Notes: generated by a model not told the origin, from the letters alone. A DNA stretch of 64,000 nucleotides from Ambrosia x helenae (GCA_030844895.1 CM061225.1:101012688-101076687); one strand, 5' to 3'; counted from the stretch's first letter, positions 52,302 through 63,577 are shown. Made by a program: numbers and translations.

Positions 52302-54573
52302 AAATTTCGTCTCGAAATTTAATTAAGAGCCAACCTTTTTAAAAAGAAAATAGATAAGTGGTTTGATATGGGTTTAATAAGAACAAAAACTTGTTAGTTT
52401 ATTATGTTTAACTCGAATACGGTATCTAGTCACGGTGCGATAATTATGCTCGTAAGAGAAGTACTTTTAAAATTTTAATCCAAGGTTGTACGTAGAAATT
52501 TGAGAGTTTGACCGATTAAAGCATTTTTGTAAATAGTGAGGGAAGAGAGTACGTATATGGAGTTAATGCAGCGAATTTTGGAAGGATAAGTAATTATGTG
52601 GTATGAAATAGTGAAAATTGAAGATAGTTAAGTATATTGTATAACCTATAGAAATTTTGGGGAAAAATAAGTAATTATACGGTATAACGTATATGAAATA
52701 GTAGAAATTTTTGGCTTATAAAAGAGATGTCCTTGGGTAATTGGGTGGAATATTAAATATGTGAGCATAATAAGTGACTAGGTGTTGGAATGAGTAGTTT
52801 TTAGTAAGAGATAATTGGTTTGCACAAGGACGAAAATTTTATTAAAAAAAAAGAAAACTTTTAGAAGTGATTAAATAAATGAGAAATTGGACTATTTGAA
52901 AAATAGCTTTTTGGCGAAATAAATAGTAGTTATTTAGTTTTGAAATCTAGTACATAATTAGTCAAGGAAATATATAAAAGTGAGAGACGAATCTTGTTTT
53001 ACATGTATAAATGCTTTTAGAGATTCAGGCCAGAGCTTACGGGATTTAGAAATAGATTCTTGATAATGGAAGGATTGTTGATTAAGCAAGGAAACGCAAA
53101 AGGAAAGGAAAGAAACGAAGTTGATGGAGATTACAAGTATAGATTATTCATAGCAAGGATGATGTTGCATAGTGGAAAGTGTGGTTCAAAACAAAGTTAT
53201 GATATGCATAAAAGATAAATAATGCAAGCGTAATTAGACTAGTAAACTATAACATAAACGGTATCACAAAAGATAAATAACGTAAGTGTTGGTCAAAAGT
53301 TAAACTCGACACCCAAAACTTCTCATGGCACGAATAACTCTACTTTTGGTAGTATGATAGGACATTTATATATAGGATGTACCGGCGGCGTATCCACCAT
53401 GCCGTTGTCATACCTCATCCGTGTTGTTATTCAAGTCATGATAGGTTACACACACTAGGACTTGTTATGTTTTCCATGCGCCCAATTTTTGTAATTGCGT
53501 GTGCACCCGTAATTAGTCCAATTGTCGTATGGTCCACATAATTTTTCTTAGTTATGTGTGGGTCGCTAGTGGACACAAAATACTTATACACAAAGGAAAA
53601 AGACATTAGGCTAACGCATTAGACAATTTTAATGTTGTAAACATAGCAAATAATGTGACATGCAAACAAATAATGTGAAAAAAAAAGAAAGAAAAAAAAA
53701 GCATTAGGTAAGTTTTTTTTATTATTATTTTATTTTTTTGATGTTGTTTAACCGCATGTGTTTTTGGCGTGGACGTATAGTTTCATGACATAATGGTGTA
53801 GACTTGTGCATATGTGGTTACGTTCAGATGTTTAAAATCAAACAAAAGCATGGACCATTGGATTTCTAATGGAAACGTGTAAAATGTTTTGATTGAGGGT
53901 AACATAGAATTCGAGTTTATTACAAATTGAGTTTTATGGGTACGCGAGAAATTTTAGCTTTTCAGGACTGAGGTTCAGTTCGATGCTAGAAGGATTTAGT
54001 CCGTTGGATGTTAACGAAAAACAGATTTAATTGAAGTGGGGAATATTTGGTGTAAAAGTCTTACCGAAGATGGACGTCTGATTTATGAAAAAAAAAATCC
54101 ATTTTATTAAGCGAGGAAAAACAGTTTATTGAGAATGTTAGTTTGGCGTTGGTGAATATTTTGACTCGTGATACGGTTTCAAGAGAAAAGGTTTTGTATT
54201 ATAAAGAAGTAGGTTCTCTGATTTAGCGTGTCTTTTGCTCACAAGTCATGTTTGCAAAAGAAAATTTATTTTAAACACTTTTACCATTTAGAATCTCGTT
54301 TGTCATACAGACTCGACGCACACATTTGTTAGTGGTTTGAAAGCGAAGATTTTATAGAAAAATAGGCATTCTCGTAGAAATAGTAGGAAGAATTTTGTTT
54401 CAAAATTTTGAAAAAGATTGTGCGCGAGGAGAAAAGGGTTTTGCGATGTTTGAATTTTGTCGATAAATTATGATTGTAAACTAGGATAACGATGGTAAAA
54501 AGAAAATTTCACATCCGAACAATTTCTTGAAAGCATTACATAAGGAAATTCTCATTTTTTTAAGAAAAGAAAG
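52302..54573 (-). other. Internal region of young Ty3 element without pol
   Basis: 2.3 kb of AT-rich DNA where pol would normally be. No long ORF and no YVDD-, DTG- or HHCC-type motif seen. It contains a GTGTGCACCCG motif at 53501-53511. Confidence 0.7.
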
Positions 54574-55124
54574 TCAATCTTCTTTAGTGTGGTGAGTGGG
54601 TCTTCCAGCATCGTAGATCACCATGGCAAGTCTTGGGCATCGGTCGCGCCCATGGGTTGGGTTGTTGCACTCGGAGCATATCCATCCATTGGCTTTAGTG
54701 AATAAGGTAGTGCTAGTAGGTTTTTCGGGTCGTGGTTTAGTGGTGTGGCGACATGTTTCGGCTAAATGACCATATGCATCACAGTTGGTGCATAGGCGGC
54801 ATTGTGTGTGAGTGGGATGGTGATATTTACAACTGTCGCATAGTGGAAAGGTTCAACGGTACTGCTTTTTGTTAGAATTCGGAGTCGTAGGAGTTGTCGA
54901 AGTGTGGTTTTGTTTGAGGTTCTTGCGTTTTCGGTTACCCTTTTTCGTTTGTTTGGTAGGGGTATGGGTAGAATATCTACATGGTTTGTGATGTCCTGGA
55001 TGGTATCGCCGGAGTTTGGAATTGGGTTTGTTGGTGTCTCTAGGTTAGGGAGAATCTTGACTAATTCTTGGGCAATAAGACTCGCCAGTTGGTTGAGATC
55101 GATGCTGTTGAGACGGAAAGACAT
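54574..55124 (-). pseudogene. Reduced Ty3 gag: N-terminus plus zinc knuckles, capsid domain missing
   Basis: Starting at ATG 55124: MSFRLNSIDLNQLASLIAQE and LVKILPNLETP, like the N-terminus of composite Ty3 gags, followed by a Lys/Arg-rich region. In a second frame come CDSCKYHHPTHTQC, CTNCDAYGHLAETC and CSECNNPTHGRDRC, three cysteine/histidine knuckles, and a stop at 54574-54576. A TGA and a frame change lie between the halves (near 54855-54940). The Retrotrans_gag capsid domain that should lie between them is absent. The product, if any, would be a short nucleic-acid-binding protein rather than a capsid. Confidence 0.7.
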
Positions 55125-56277
55125 GTTCGAGAATCATACATAGGAAAATTTGCATAAGTGTGTTTTTTTTTTTTAAGCAGGTGACTTTTGAATTTAGGAA
55201 ATGAGTTATTAGAATTTTGGTTAACAATGAAAAGCTTGTGGGTAAGATTAGATTGGTGAAATTGATGCAAATTTAGAAAAAAAATACATAAGCTCAAGTT
55301 GTGATGATAGATTTAGTATGCAAGTTCAAGTTACATGTATAGAATGCAAGTTTCACATTGTTCAAATAGCGTAACACGTATGTATAAGCAAGTATAGTGC
55401 ACTTAGTTAACATAAAGGAGTTTTGATTTACGTTGGTTGCGATTATTAGTATTGTTTGGAGATCGCGAGAGTAGATTGTAAATGCGAGTCTTGAGATCGA
55501 GTGCGAGAGGATAAGGTACAATTTCCAGTCAATCGAATATATAATGAAAACATAGCATGAAAACAACATTGAAAGTAGTATTAGCATAAAAAGATAGGCT
55601 TGTTTTAAACAAAACAATTGGAGTGTTCCGAAACGGAACTAAGACTAACCAAAGTGATTCGAATTTACCTTTGAGTTTGGAAACATGCTTTGGCCTAATA
55701 GGTGGAAATACTCTCGCCGAAACTTTCGGTTAACGGTATTCACCCTTCCAGTTACTACATGTTCCTTGTCATTAGTAAATTTGAGACTTTAGCGAGATTG
55801 AAAAAAATCATGGATTGAAACTAATCGCTAAGTTGCGGATTTCACTCCTATCTTAGCGAGGTCGTTTCTTGAGTGTGGTTTGTACACTTTGTCCAACGTG
55901 GTAAAAAAAATTAATTCTAACCTTCAATTGGTAAGTGTCCACTAGAACGAGAATTGTGAAATTTCCACCAAGGTGAGGATATCACTCCTATCTTGGTGTA
56001 GTTTCAAAAACACAAAGATTTTACGCGGATTGAAAGTTATCACCAAAGTGAGGGTTTCACGCCTATTTCGGTGATTTCCTTTCGTTTGTGTTATACGAAC
56101 GTCTTCGAGTGTAGAGTAATCCACAAATAGGAAGGTAAATTTTTAGGACCAAAAAAATTGAGTAGAAGCAAGATAGAGAGAACAAGTATATTAAGCATGA
56201 TAAAAGGAACGGTCAAAAGGTTCTTAACTATAGTCTAGGTCAAACATGGCAATTTTTCCTAATTCCCTATAGTCATG
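55125..56277 (-). other. Leader of young Ty3 element
   Basis: Non-coding. Between about 55710 and 56070 the phrase TCACTCCTATCTTGGTG and close variants (TTCACTCCTATCTTAGCG, TTTCACGCCTATTTCGGTG) recurs, an imperfect tandem structure in the leader. Confidence 0.6.
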
Positions 56278-56289
56278 GCTCTGATACCA
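56278..56289 (-). promoter_or_regulatory. Primer-binding site (tRNA-Met type), young Ty3 element
   Basis: TGGTATCAGAGC followed by CATGA on the minus strand, three bases from the 5' LTR. Confidence 0.92.
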
Positions 56290-56292
56290 ATC

Positions 56293-58158
56293 TGTCACAC
56301 CCCAACCGATGGCGGAAACATCGAGGTGAGACTTGTGATAGATTGTTCAAAGACTTCATAACACTAAATTGTGATAATAGATTAAAATAGATTTCATTCA
56401 TATCTAAGATTCAACAAGTATACAAATTGTTCTTGAGAGAAATACATTAACTTGAACATGAAGTAAAATAAAGATTGTTTCGTTTGTTTCTAAGGCCGAA
56501 TCCTAAGTGATGTTTCTTGTATCGTCTCATCAAGTTTTTCCTGCAACATGTATAAAATATCCGTCAACACATAAAGTATTGGTGAGCATACTAGTTTTGA
56601 CTTACGTACATAGTATAAGAAAGTTTTACTCAAATCATCATGTTATAGGCATATGCACGTAGAACCATACAAACGGCAACAACACTCGATAACACAAAAG
56701 ACTTCATCTTATCATGACCCATAAAGGGGGCGGCGTGTCAACCTATAGCGCTATACATGTAAGGTGTGTTGTTAACTAATCGTACATTTGTATGTAAGAC
56801 TTTGAATTCTAGCATGGCATAGCATAATAGCATTTAGATTGAGCATAATAGTTTAAGGGTATGAAATCGTTTAAGTTTTGATAGTGATACATGTTGAGCC
56901 CCAAAGAATAAAGAATAAAAGGGGGACAAGTATGAACTCACCTTTGGGTGCGTTTTAGCAAGGTTGCAAAAGAATGAGTCTTGGGGGATTAATTCCTTAG
57001 CCTTGGTTAACTAGAATTAGAAAAATAAAGAGTCTTAGGTTCGAGTTTAGATTATAGAATCAAGAGAGTCAAGCAAGCCTTTTAGGCAAACCAAGCACAA
57101 ATTGCCTTTAGGGCAATCCGGATGGTCATGAGAGCCAAGTAGTGCCTTTAAGGCTAACCAAAACACAAACCACCATAAAGGTGATTCGGATGGTCAAGAG
57201 AGTCAAGTATTGGTAAGGTAGGGATGTATCCACAAACCTTCCAAGTTATTAGATTAGTAGAGTTTTGAAAGTATATATTTTAGTATTTACATAATATAAC
57301 TATAGGGTTAAAGTAGTGTATGGTGACTTAGTTTGGAAGAGCCTTGGCTTTCCTTTGTCAACCATTAACCATAGCACAAGTCCATATTAAGTTATTGGTG
57401 AACTTGGTTGGTATCACTTCAACTAACCTTCTAGTGCATAAAAAAAAACAATAGAAGATGAACCACCTTTGAGGCCTCATTTTGGTGTCCTACTCGTCTT
57501 CATTTGCCATAGCAAACAAGAGCAAGGTCCTAGAGGTTTCCCCAAGGGGTTAGAAGAAGAAAGAATAATAAAGTTGGAGTTTATGAGAAAACTCACTTAG
57601 AAGTGGACTTCCACACTTGAGATATCTTTGAAGAATTGAGAGGTTTAGAGAGGATTTAGGAATGAGCAAGTGTTAGAATGGGTAGGAGTGGTGTATTTAT
57701 AGGTGAGGTAAGATGGTTAGGTAATTAAGAGAGTTAAATAGGGTGGTTGAGAGTGAGTTAGGTGGAGGTTGAATTTGATTATAATTGTTGACATCTTAAA
57801 AGAAAGAAAAAATAAAAATAAAAAAATAAAAAGATAACAAAATGAACGGCAATTTGTAATTGCATATTGTAGGTTGTTATTATTTTTATTTTTTTATTTT
57901 TTTAAATTAAAACTAAACGTCATTTGTTATTTTATGGTTTTTTTTTCTTTTTTAAACTAAAGTATTATATATATGTTTTAAATAAATAAATATATATTAT
58001 GATCTTAACTAAATGAGTTTCTAGATTGATTAGGATAAATTATAATGACGACTTGTCATGACTTGGTAGGAGTAACATAAAATAAACAAAGGCGAACTTG
58101 AAATTTGTTAAATATAGAATTTAAAATACAAGAAAATTAAAAATCACGCGATGTTACA
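56293..58158 (-). repeat. 5' LTR of young Ty3 element
   Basis: Near-identical to 50418-52284; TATAAATA at 57694-57701. Confidence 0.93.
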
Positions 58159-58210
58159 GAAATACGTCCAAACAACATATATACTAGCCTAGGGACATCA
58201 TGCACTTACA
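58159..58210 (-). repeat. Sirevirus 5' LTR, second part
   Basis: GAAATACGTCC...CACTTACA, matching 27836-27887; followed by GTTTC, the right target duplication of the Sirevirus. Confidence 0.93.
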
Positions 58211-58215
58211 GTTTC

Positions 58216-59030
58216 ATTCAAGAAGATGTTGGAAATTACAAAAATTTAATAATATGATGAATGGAATTTAATTAATTTTAGTGAAATTATTAAGGAGACT
58301 CTTGAGTAGAGTTCTTTATTTCACTTTATTAGAGTTTATGGCTCTAATTAAGTTAGTCTCTTCACCCATCCTTAGGTCTTGTATACATAGAAGACTTTGT
58401 GCCTCATTTGAAAGACTAGAAAAAAAAATACAAGAAAAATAAAGAAGAGGATTCATAAAAGAATTCTTGAAGAAGAAAAACTTGACCCATATATTAGGAA
58501 CTTATAGAGATAAGTTATCTATACTTGATTCACCACATTTCCATTATTATTTGTTCTACAAGTTTTAACATTATGATTAAAAAGCATTTATGTGCTTCTC
58601 ATAGTTTCTCTACTTAATGTTGGTTATGTTTCAACAAACCTCTATATTTGTGTGTGTGTGTGTGTGTTTATACATATAAACCAAAAGTAGCTACGCTTTA
58701 GGAAGTTAAGCTAGAATTTGCATGTAGTGGTTAATTTAATCTTTACTCATATCTTATGTAGCTAATTTGATTCTTCATATCAACTTTAGTTGATGATCAG
58801 ATTTACTTGTGCCATTTTTTAATGTAGCAGGTAGTATAGTCCAAACAGTGCTTCAAGTTCTCCGGTATGCTTTTTTATTTTGATTTTTTTCATGGGCCTT
58901 TATGAATGCCTTGAGTCCATAATCAGGCTTATTATCCAATCTGAGAATTAGCTTTATTAGTTGACAGTTTGACCCTATTTTGTCTATGATACACTCATTG
59001 CAACAAAAAGTTAATGTGTGTGCTTTGCAG
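58216..59030 (+). other. Helitron interior right of the Sirevirus, non-coding or intronic
   Basis: AT-rich, with a (GT)n run at 58649-58668. A GCAG-flanked block at 58834-58877 may be another exon piece, and 58985-59030 has the pyrimidine-rich end expected before an acceptor. No ORF with a domain. Confidence 0.5.
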
Positions 59031-59330
59031 GTTGTTTGGCACGATGATATCGATCCAGACAATATGACATACGAGGTTTGCTATTTAGTGTTCATTGGTT
59101 AATGCTAATGTAAAGGTTTTCTTAATAAATTACAGCAAGAACAGATTTAAAATACCCTTGTTTAATTCGTGCAGGAATTACTTGATTTAGGCGAGGCTAT
59201 TTGGACCGAGAGTCGGGGTCTTTCTGAAGATCTTATTAATTCACTTCCAACTACAAGATACAAGTCGGGTAACTTCTTTTTGAGGAAAAAAATCTGGAAA
59301 GAGATAAGTTTTGGTTAAAAAAAATTTTAT
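59031..59330 (+). pseudogene. BIG BROTHER-type RING E3 ligase exons (captured, RING missing)
   Basis: BIG BROTHER-like E3 ubiquitin ligases limit organ growth in plants. Exon 59031-59075 (after TTTGCAG) reads VVWHDDIDPDNMTYE. After a GT...AG intron (59076-59174), exon 59175-59267 reads ELLDLGEAIWTESRGLSEDL then INSLPTTRYKSG, followed by a donor-like GTAACT or read-through into FFLRKK. The (I/V)DPDNMTYEELL.LGEA.GT.SRGLS block is characteristic; here the usual VGT is IWT. The catalytic RING finger that should follow is absent, and so is the N-terminus. Intact splice sites show capture of genomic DNA by the Helitron. Confidence 0.75.
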
Positions 59331-59667
59331 TTATGTTTCTCTTTGTTTCTTTCTCTATTATATTTATGAATCATTATAGTTTGATTATTAAAATGAATGA
59401 ATGTGTGACAAAAGGTGGATGTTGGTATACTAAACTTACCAAATTTATTGACTACATATAGGGAAAAGATCAAGACACCAACAATCAACATGTCTGTCTC
59501 TTTGTGAAAAAATTTTTTAAAATGATGTTAGGCAAGTTATTAAGATGTGTTACTATTACTCTGTACAAGATTCTTTTCATTTGAGTCATTTAACTTCATA
59601 TGTTGTGCTGCTAATCTGCTATTACTCTTGCAATAATGAGATATTAGTGATGTTTATTTCTTGTCAG

Positions 59668-59786
59668 CATACTCAGTTAATATTCGGGCGAACCTTGGAG
59701 CAATGTCCATGACAGATTTAGAAGTTTTTCTCCTTGTGTCCTATGGACAACATCCACAAGCTGCAACACCCGTTGTAGTGGATTAA
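59668..59786 (+). pseudogene. Unidentified captured exon
   Basis: After a TTGTCAG acceptor, an open stretch reads AYSVNIRANLGAMSMTDLEV then FLLVSYGQHPQAATPVVVD and TAA. It looks like a last exon of a host gene, probably not the E3 ligase. Family not recognised. Confidence 0.4.
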
Positions 59787-60410
59787 AGGAGAAATCCTAA
59801 AATGTTCATCTTCTTCAAATTTTGACTTTATGTGTAATGTTATGCAACACCAGTTGTAATGGATTGAAGTTCATACTTGTTAATTTGTATTGATTAACAA
59901 TACACTTGTATCAAGTGTTTAAAACGATCTATTTACACTATACCCAGAATGTAACACACATTGATTAGGTATGACATATTTTCTCCATGTTACAACGTAA
60001 CCATCTACCCAGAATGTCTAATGGGTAAAAAAGAGGCTGACCCAATCCAACTGCCTCACTTGCACTATGAAATAAATGTAACAAGTGATACTATGCTTCA
60101 ACCAAAGCTGCTAAGCACCAGCCAAAATTTGAGTGATACCACTCAATGGTAGTACATCAACAATCACTCTTCCCTTGGAACTTTAAGAAGACATGGCCCC
60201 ACCTGAAATGGACAAAATTATGCCCATTATTTCCTACAATTACGATTTGCATAAGAACCATTCCTTTACTAAAGGTTACTTCTTTTCATTCCTTACTCAC
60301 GGGAATTCATTACGTAGGTATTCCACACAAGACACATAACCAAACATAAAACGAAACGTTGAAAAAACAAAGTGCTGCAAAACGTGAAACCCATCGCGCA
60401 ACGTGCAGGA
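59787..60410 (+). other. Helitron 3' interior, no gene seen
   Basis: Contains a second TGCAACACC..GTTGTA phrase (59765 and 59844) and short unsupported ORFs at 59961-60349. Confidence 0.45.
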
Positions 60411-60419
60411 AAAAAAACA

Positions 60420-60454
60420 TAAATACCCGCCACAACGCGCGGACCTCCTACTAG
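60420..60454 (+). other. Helitron 3' terminus: hairpin and CTAG
   Basis: ACCCGCCACAACGCGCGGACC forms the GC-rich hairpin region, then TCCTACTAG; the base after is T. It defines the right edge of the composite Helitron. Confidence 0.8.
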
Positions 60455-62574
60455 TCTAATAAACATAGACACAATCAATTCATTGCATGTGACTTATGAA
60501 CTTATCTAATAAACGAGAATCAAGAAAACAAAAAACGTTAAAAAAAAAGAAAAAAGAAAAAACATGCTGATTTCAAAACCCTAAACGACAACACATTTCT
60601 ATTACATTCAAAATTAACTACAGGCCAGGCGATCATTGATTTGTTTTTTTTGTTTTTGTCCTTCTTTAACCTCATGAGCTCTTTATTTGGCCCTACAAGA
60701 ATATAAGCCATGAATTAGATGCCAACCCTTGGTGTAGAGCAAAATAGTTCATTCAAACACAGCCCACATAATGCATGTCCCTGTACGTTGTTGTTACTTT
60801 AGATGGGAACTACATAGTTGAAACGGAACGAGCTAGTTAGTCTACTTACGTACAACCGCATTACCAGCAGTGTGCAAGATATTTTTATATCTACGTTACT
60901 GTTTTAATTGTAGGGAATGGTATGAAAACTTCTTTTTATTAAAAAAAAAAAAAAAGAAGGAAAGAAAGACTTAGGTAATATAATATATTAAATAAATACC
61001 CGTTACTAACATAAACCATAAGCAACAAGTATGCATTATACCATAACATGATCAAACAAACAAACTTATCTAGTAATATCCCACTCAAAAGTAGGCTCTC
61101 GGAGGTTTAAATGGTTTTCAGGTAAAATTGTGACTCATACTGTAAAATTCAGGCACTCGTATCACTAATATTGTTTGTTTTGCTCCCTCTGATAGGTTGC
61201 CCATCCAAGTGTCATAAATAACTATAGCTACCCATGCATTGAGAATTTGTAATTCAGACTTTTATGATCAATTAATATTATATTTTGCATTCTTTGTATC
61301 TCTCTCCTCAGAACTTAACACCAACTTAACACCCCTAACTGATTTGTTTTATGTCGCCAGGTGGATACTATATCAATAAGTCACTAATCATGGTATTACT
61401 CCCATTTAAGCATAATTAAGTGTGGAGTTTTCATATGTTCCTCAACTAAGTACCCAATACGCGTTGGTTATTTAAGTGACAATGCAATATTCTTTATGAA
61501 CCAAAAATCTTTGATGTCTATAGTCATTGTGGGATTTGTCTAAGTTAATCTTTTCGGTATAGTTACACATACCGTCAATGACGGTTCTTGATCATTGTCA
61601 AGCAAAATTAAATCGTCAAAAACTAAAACCAAACAAAGCCAAACCACTACCTCTATCCTAGAAGAGTATAAACTAGCTAGAGAGACTACTCCCGGATATT
61701 GTAACATAACATAATTGAAACAAGTGCATGCATGGGTAGGATTTGATCTGAAGGGCATACTATACCCACAACTCTAAAATCTAATCTCATATATCCTTTT
61801 TAATCGGTCGTTTGCAGATCTTTAAGTCGAATGACCCCCCCCCCCCCCGGTCCTAACCACCACCACAATTTCAAACGATCATTTACGGATATATTGAGTG
61901 GTATGTAAAACATAGTCCCATGAATTTCAACCAATTAGGTCAAAATTAGCTTTACAAAGAACAAAGCAAGACAAAAGGCCTAAAAAATATTGCTGAAATT
62001 TGTGATCTTACCAGTTTGCATATGATATTAAGATACAAGAATGGCAATTTAGGAGTAAATGAGTTTGTTTTTAATTATAAACATCGCATAATTAGATGAA
62101 AAACTTGTTTATACTGATTGATGAATTAGTGAAACCAAGTAACACCAAACTAAGAAAAGATAAAGGAGATTTTGCTAGTTTGGACATACAATCATGTTCA
62201 TGTGCGTCCAAATAATGATTCCTTTTTATTTCGCAGAAAGAAGACAGACCTGATGAGTGACCTCTTCACACATACAAATGGCCACATATACATTATGAGT
62301 TCTATACACACTTAACAGCTAGTTTGACTAGATGTAAGAAAACAGCTGGTGTTGTACTTGCTATATATTACCACCACAAAATGATACAAAATTACAAATG
62401 TTAAAATTAATGTACATCTAAAACAATATTATTATACAAATAATATACATACACCATCATAATTCATACAAGTATAACTGTATAAGAGATGATATATCAT
62501 TTGTGAAATAAATTGGAAGGTTTACAATATCTTCTCATGTCATCCTAGTGGTACACATCACCATACCACCACCG
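60455..62574. other. AT-rich non-coding DNA
   Basis: No gene supported. Features: tandem copy of the Helitron target site (60482-60514), A-rich run near 60942-60956, a poly(C) tract of about 14 at 61837-61849. The remaining sequence shows no repeat I can name. Confidence 0.5.
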
Positions 62575-62680
62575 TTGGATCAAATGTCAAGGGTCAAGAT
62601 TGATTTTACACCTTTAGCGGCGACCCGCCTGGCCGTAGCCGCTAAAGGCGTCGCCGCTAAAGGTGGAATTTCTTGTAGTG
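62575..62680 (-). mobile_element. CACTA (En/Spm) transposon terminus
   Basis: Minus strand begins CACTACAAGAAATTCCACC at 62680, the standard CACTA terminal repeat. CCTTTAGCGGC/GCCGCTAAAGG subterminal repeats occur three times in both orientations (62611-62670). No matching second end was found, so this is a solo end or truncated element. Confidence 0.8.
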
Positions 62681-63250
62681 ACAGTAACATAATCTTGATT
62701 TTTAATTTTATTTTTAAATCAAACCCCTCTTACTAACCCTAACTTTAGTAGTATGTACGTACATTTTTGGCAGCTCTAAAATCTACCTCTAGATTTCCTG
62801 ATTTCCTCAAATCCCATCTTCAAGTACAAACGATTTGAACACTGATGACCACTGATCAGTTGACCATAGTGACGGAACTGTGATATGCAAAGACATCAAC
62901 AGAAAAAATAGTTACGAAAGTATTGTTTTTCTGACCAAAGATAAAATATATAGCTTCATTTATTTTATAAAAATGTTCTTGAACTAATAGTGAATTGTTA
63001 CACCTTTTTTTCAAACAGTCCATTTCACAAGCTTCTACTTTCAAGAGACTCGAAAGATATATAATTCTCTAGTTGAGAGACTGTTTGGAATTGTGAATGT
63101 GACAACATGATTACAACTCACAAAGTCCCAAATGCCACATGTTTATATTCTTGTTTCATAACTAGGAAACATTAAGATATTATAAGGAAAATGCACAATT
63201 GACACATTTCCCACTTTCATGTGTCGACACTTATTTGCGTGTAATATTTG
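62681..63250. other. Non-coding interval
   Basis: No gene or named repeat found. Confidence 0.5.
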
Positions 63251-63577
63251 TCACGTCGAAACGTGATGAAAGTCGTGCCCAACCTTCAAGAGGTACTCCA
63301 CGTGGGTAAAGGCAAGGAACACGTCTTCTTTTTCCCCGGGGAGAGCTCTCTTCACTTTTCTGTAGGCGATTTCGAAGTTTCTCGACTTCGCCTTTAAATC
63401 CACGCGGTACTTGCGAGGGATGGAGTCACAAGTACGGTTGGCACCCCCGACTAGGGTACCAAACTCGGCTAGGACCTTGTGACACTGCAGTCCACGGCTT
63501 GTTGAAGCACCGTCACCATGCACTTGGTTGTGCGCGATGATCAGTGCTAGTTCTTGCTACTCGGTCCATTGCACCAT
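63251..63577 (-). pseudogene. Myb/SANT-like protein fragment with premature stop
   Basis: ATG at 63575-63577 in a plausible context, MVQWTE, then TAG (63557-63559) in frame, then QELALIIAHNQVHGDG, VLAEFGTLVGGANRTCDSI, KYRVDLKAKSRNFEIAYRKV and a stop at 63251. WTE..ELAL..A, GG..RT..SI..KYR, and NFE..YR.V resemble plant trihelix/Myb-SANT proteins of the kind that accompany PIF/Harbinger transposons or occur as stand-alone genes. It is short (about 108 codons) and ends before the usual C-terminal helix. An ordinary 5' UTR (CCTAAACCCTTAATCTTC) precedes it. The family is a tentative call. Confidence 0.5.

Larger units (their letters stand above)
50418..58158 (-). mobile_element. Very young pol-less Ty3/gypsy element, TSD GAAAT
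   Basis: LTRs 50418-52284 (1867 bp) and 56293-58158 (1866 bp); the only difference I see is one A in a homopolymer. Flanked by GAAAT (50413-50417 and 58159-58163). The 4.0-kb inside has primer site, polypurine tract and one degraded gag-like gene; no protease, RT, RNase H or integrase. It lies in the LTR of the Sirevirus and is the latest event in the nest. Confidence 0.93.
27313..58210 (-). mobile_element. Ty1/copia LTR retrotransposon, Sirevirus type, with two nested Ty3 elements; TSD GTTTC
   Basis: LTRs at 27313-27887 and 49895-50417 plus 58159-58210 run TG...CA and are flanked by GTTTC (27308-27312 and 58211-58215). Minus-strand order is LTR, tRNA-Met primer site, long leader, gag with zinc knuckle, protease-integrase-RT-RNase H (copia order), a 2.6-kb spacer, two env-like ORFs, polypurine tract, LTR. 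A very long gag with coiled coil and extra ORFs downstream of pol fit the Sirevirus (SIRE/Maximus) group. Own length without insertions is about 15.1 kb. LTR copies show about three substitutions and two small indels, so the insertion is young, but gag-pol is interrupted. Confidence 0.92.
25804..60454 (+). mobile_element. Composite Helitron containing the Sirevirus nest, about 34.7 kb (3.7 kb without it)
   Basis: It starts TCTATACTACTATA at 25804 after A and ends CTCCTACTAG at 60454 before T, with a CCCGC..GCGCGG hairpin before the end. Joining the outer flanks gives a sequence that matches, across the junction, an intact tandem copy at 60482-60514 (TGTGACTTATGAACTTATC then TAATAAAC), so this is very likely one insertion between A and T. 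Inside are a complete-looking internal 3' terminus at 27028, a second 5'-like region (27029-27260), the Sirevirus (27313-58210), and captured host exons (59031-59786). Confidence 0.72.

Noticed and set aside
61540..61758. 72-aa minus-strand ORF
   Set aside because: No domain, no homology recognised, and AT-rich context without splice or start signals.
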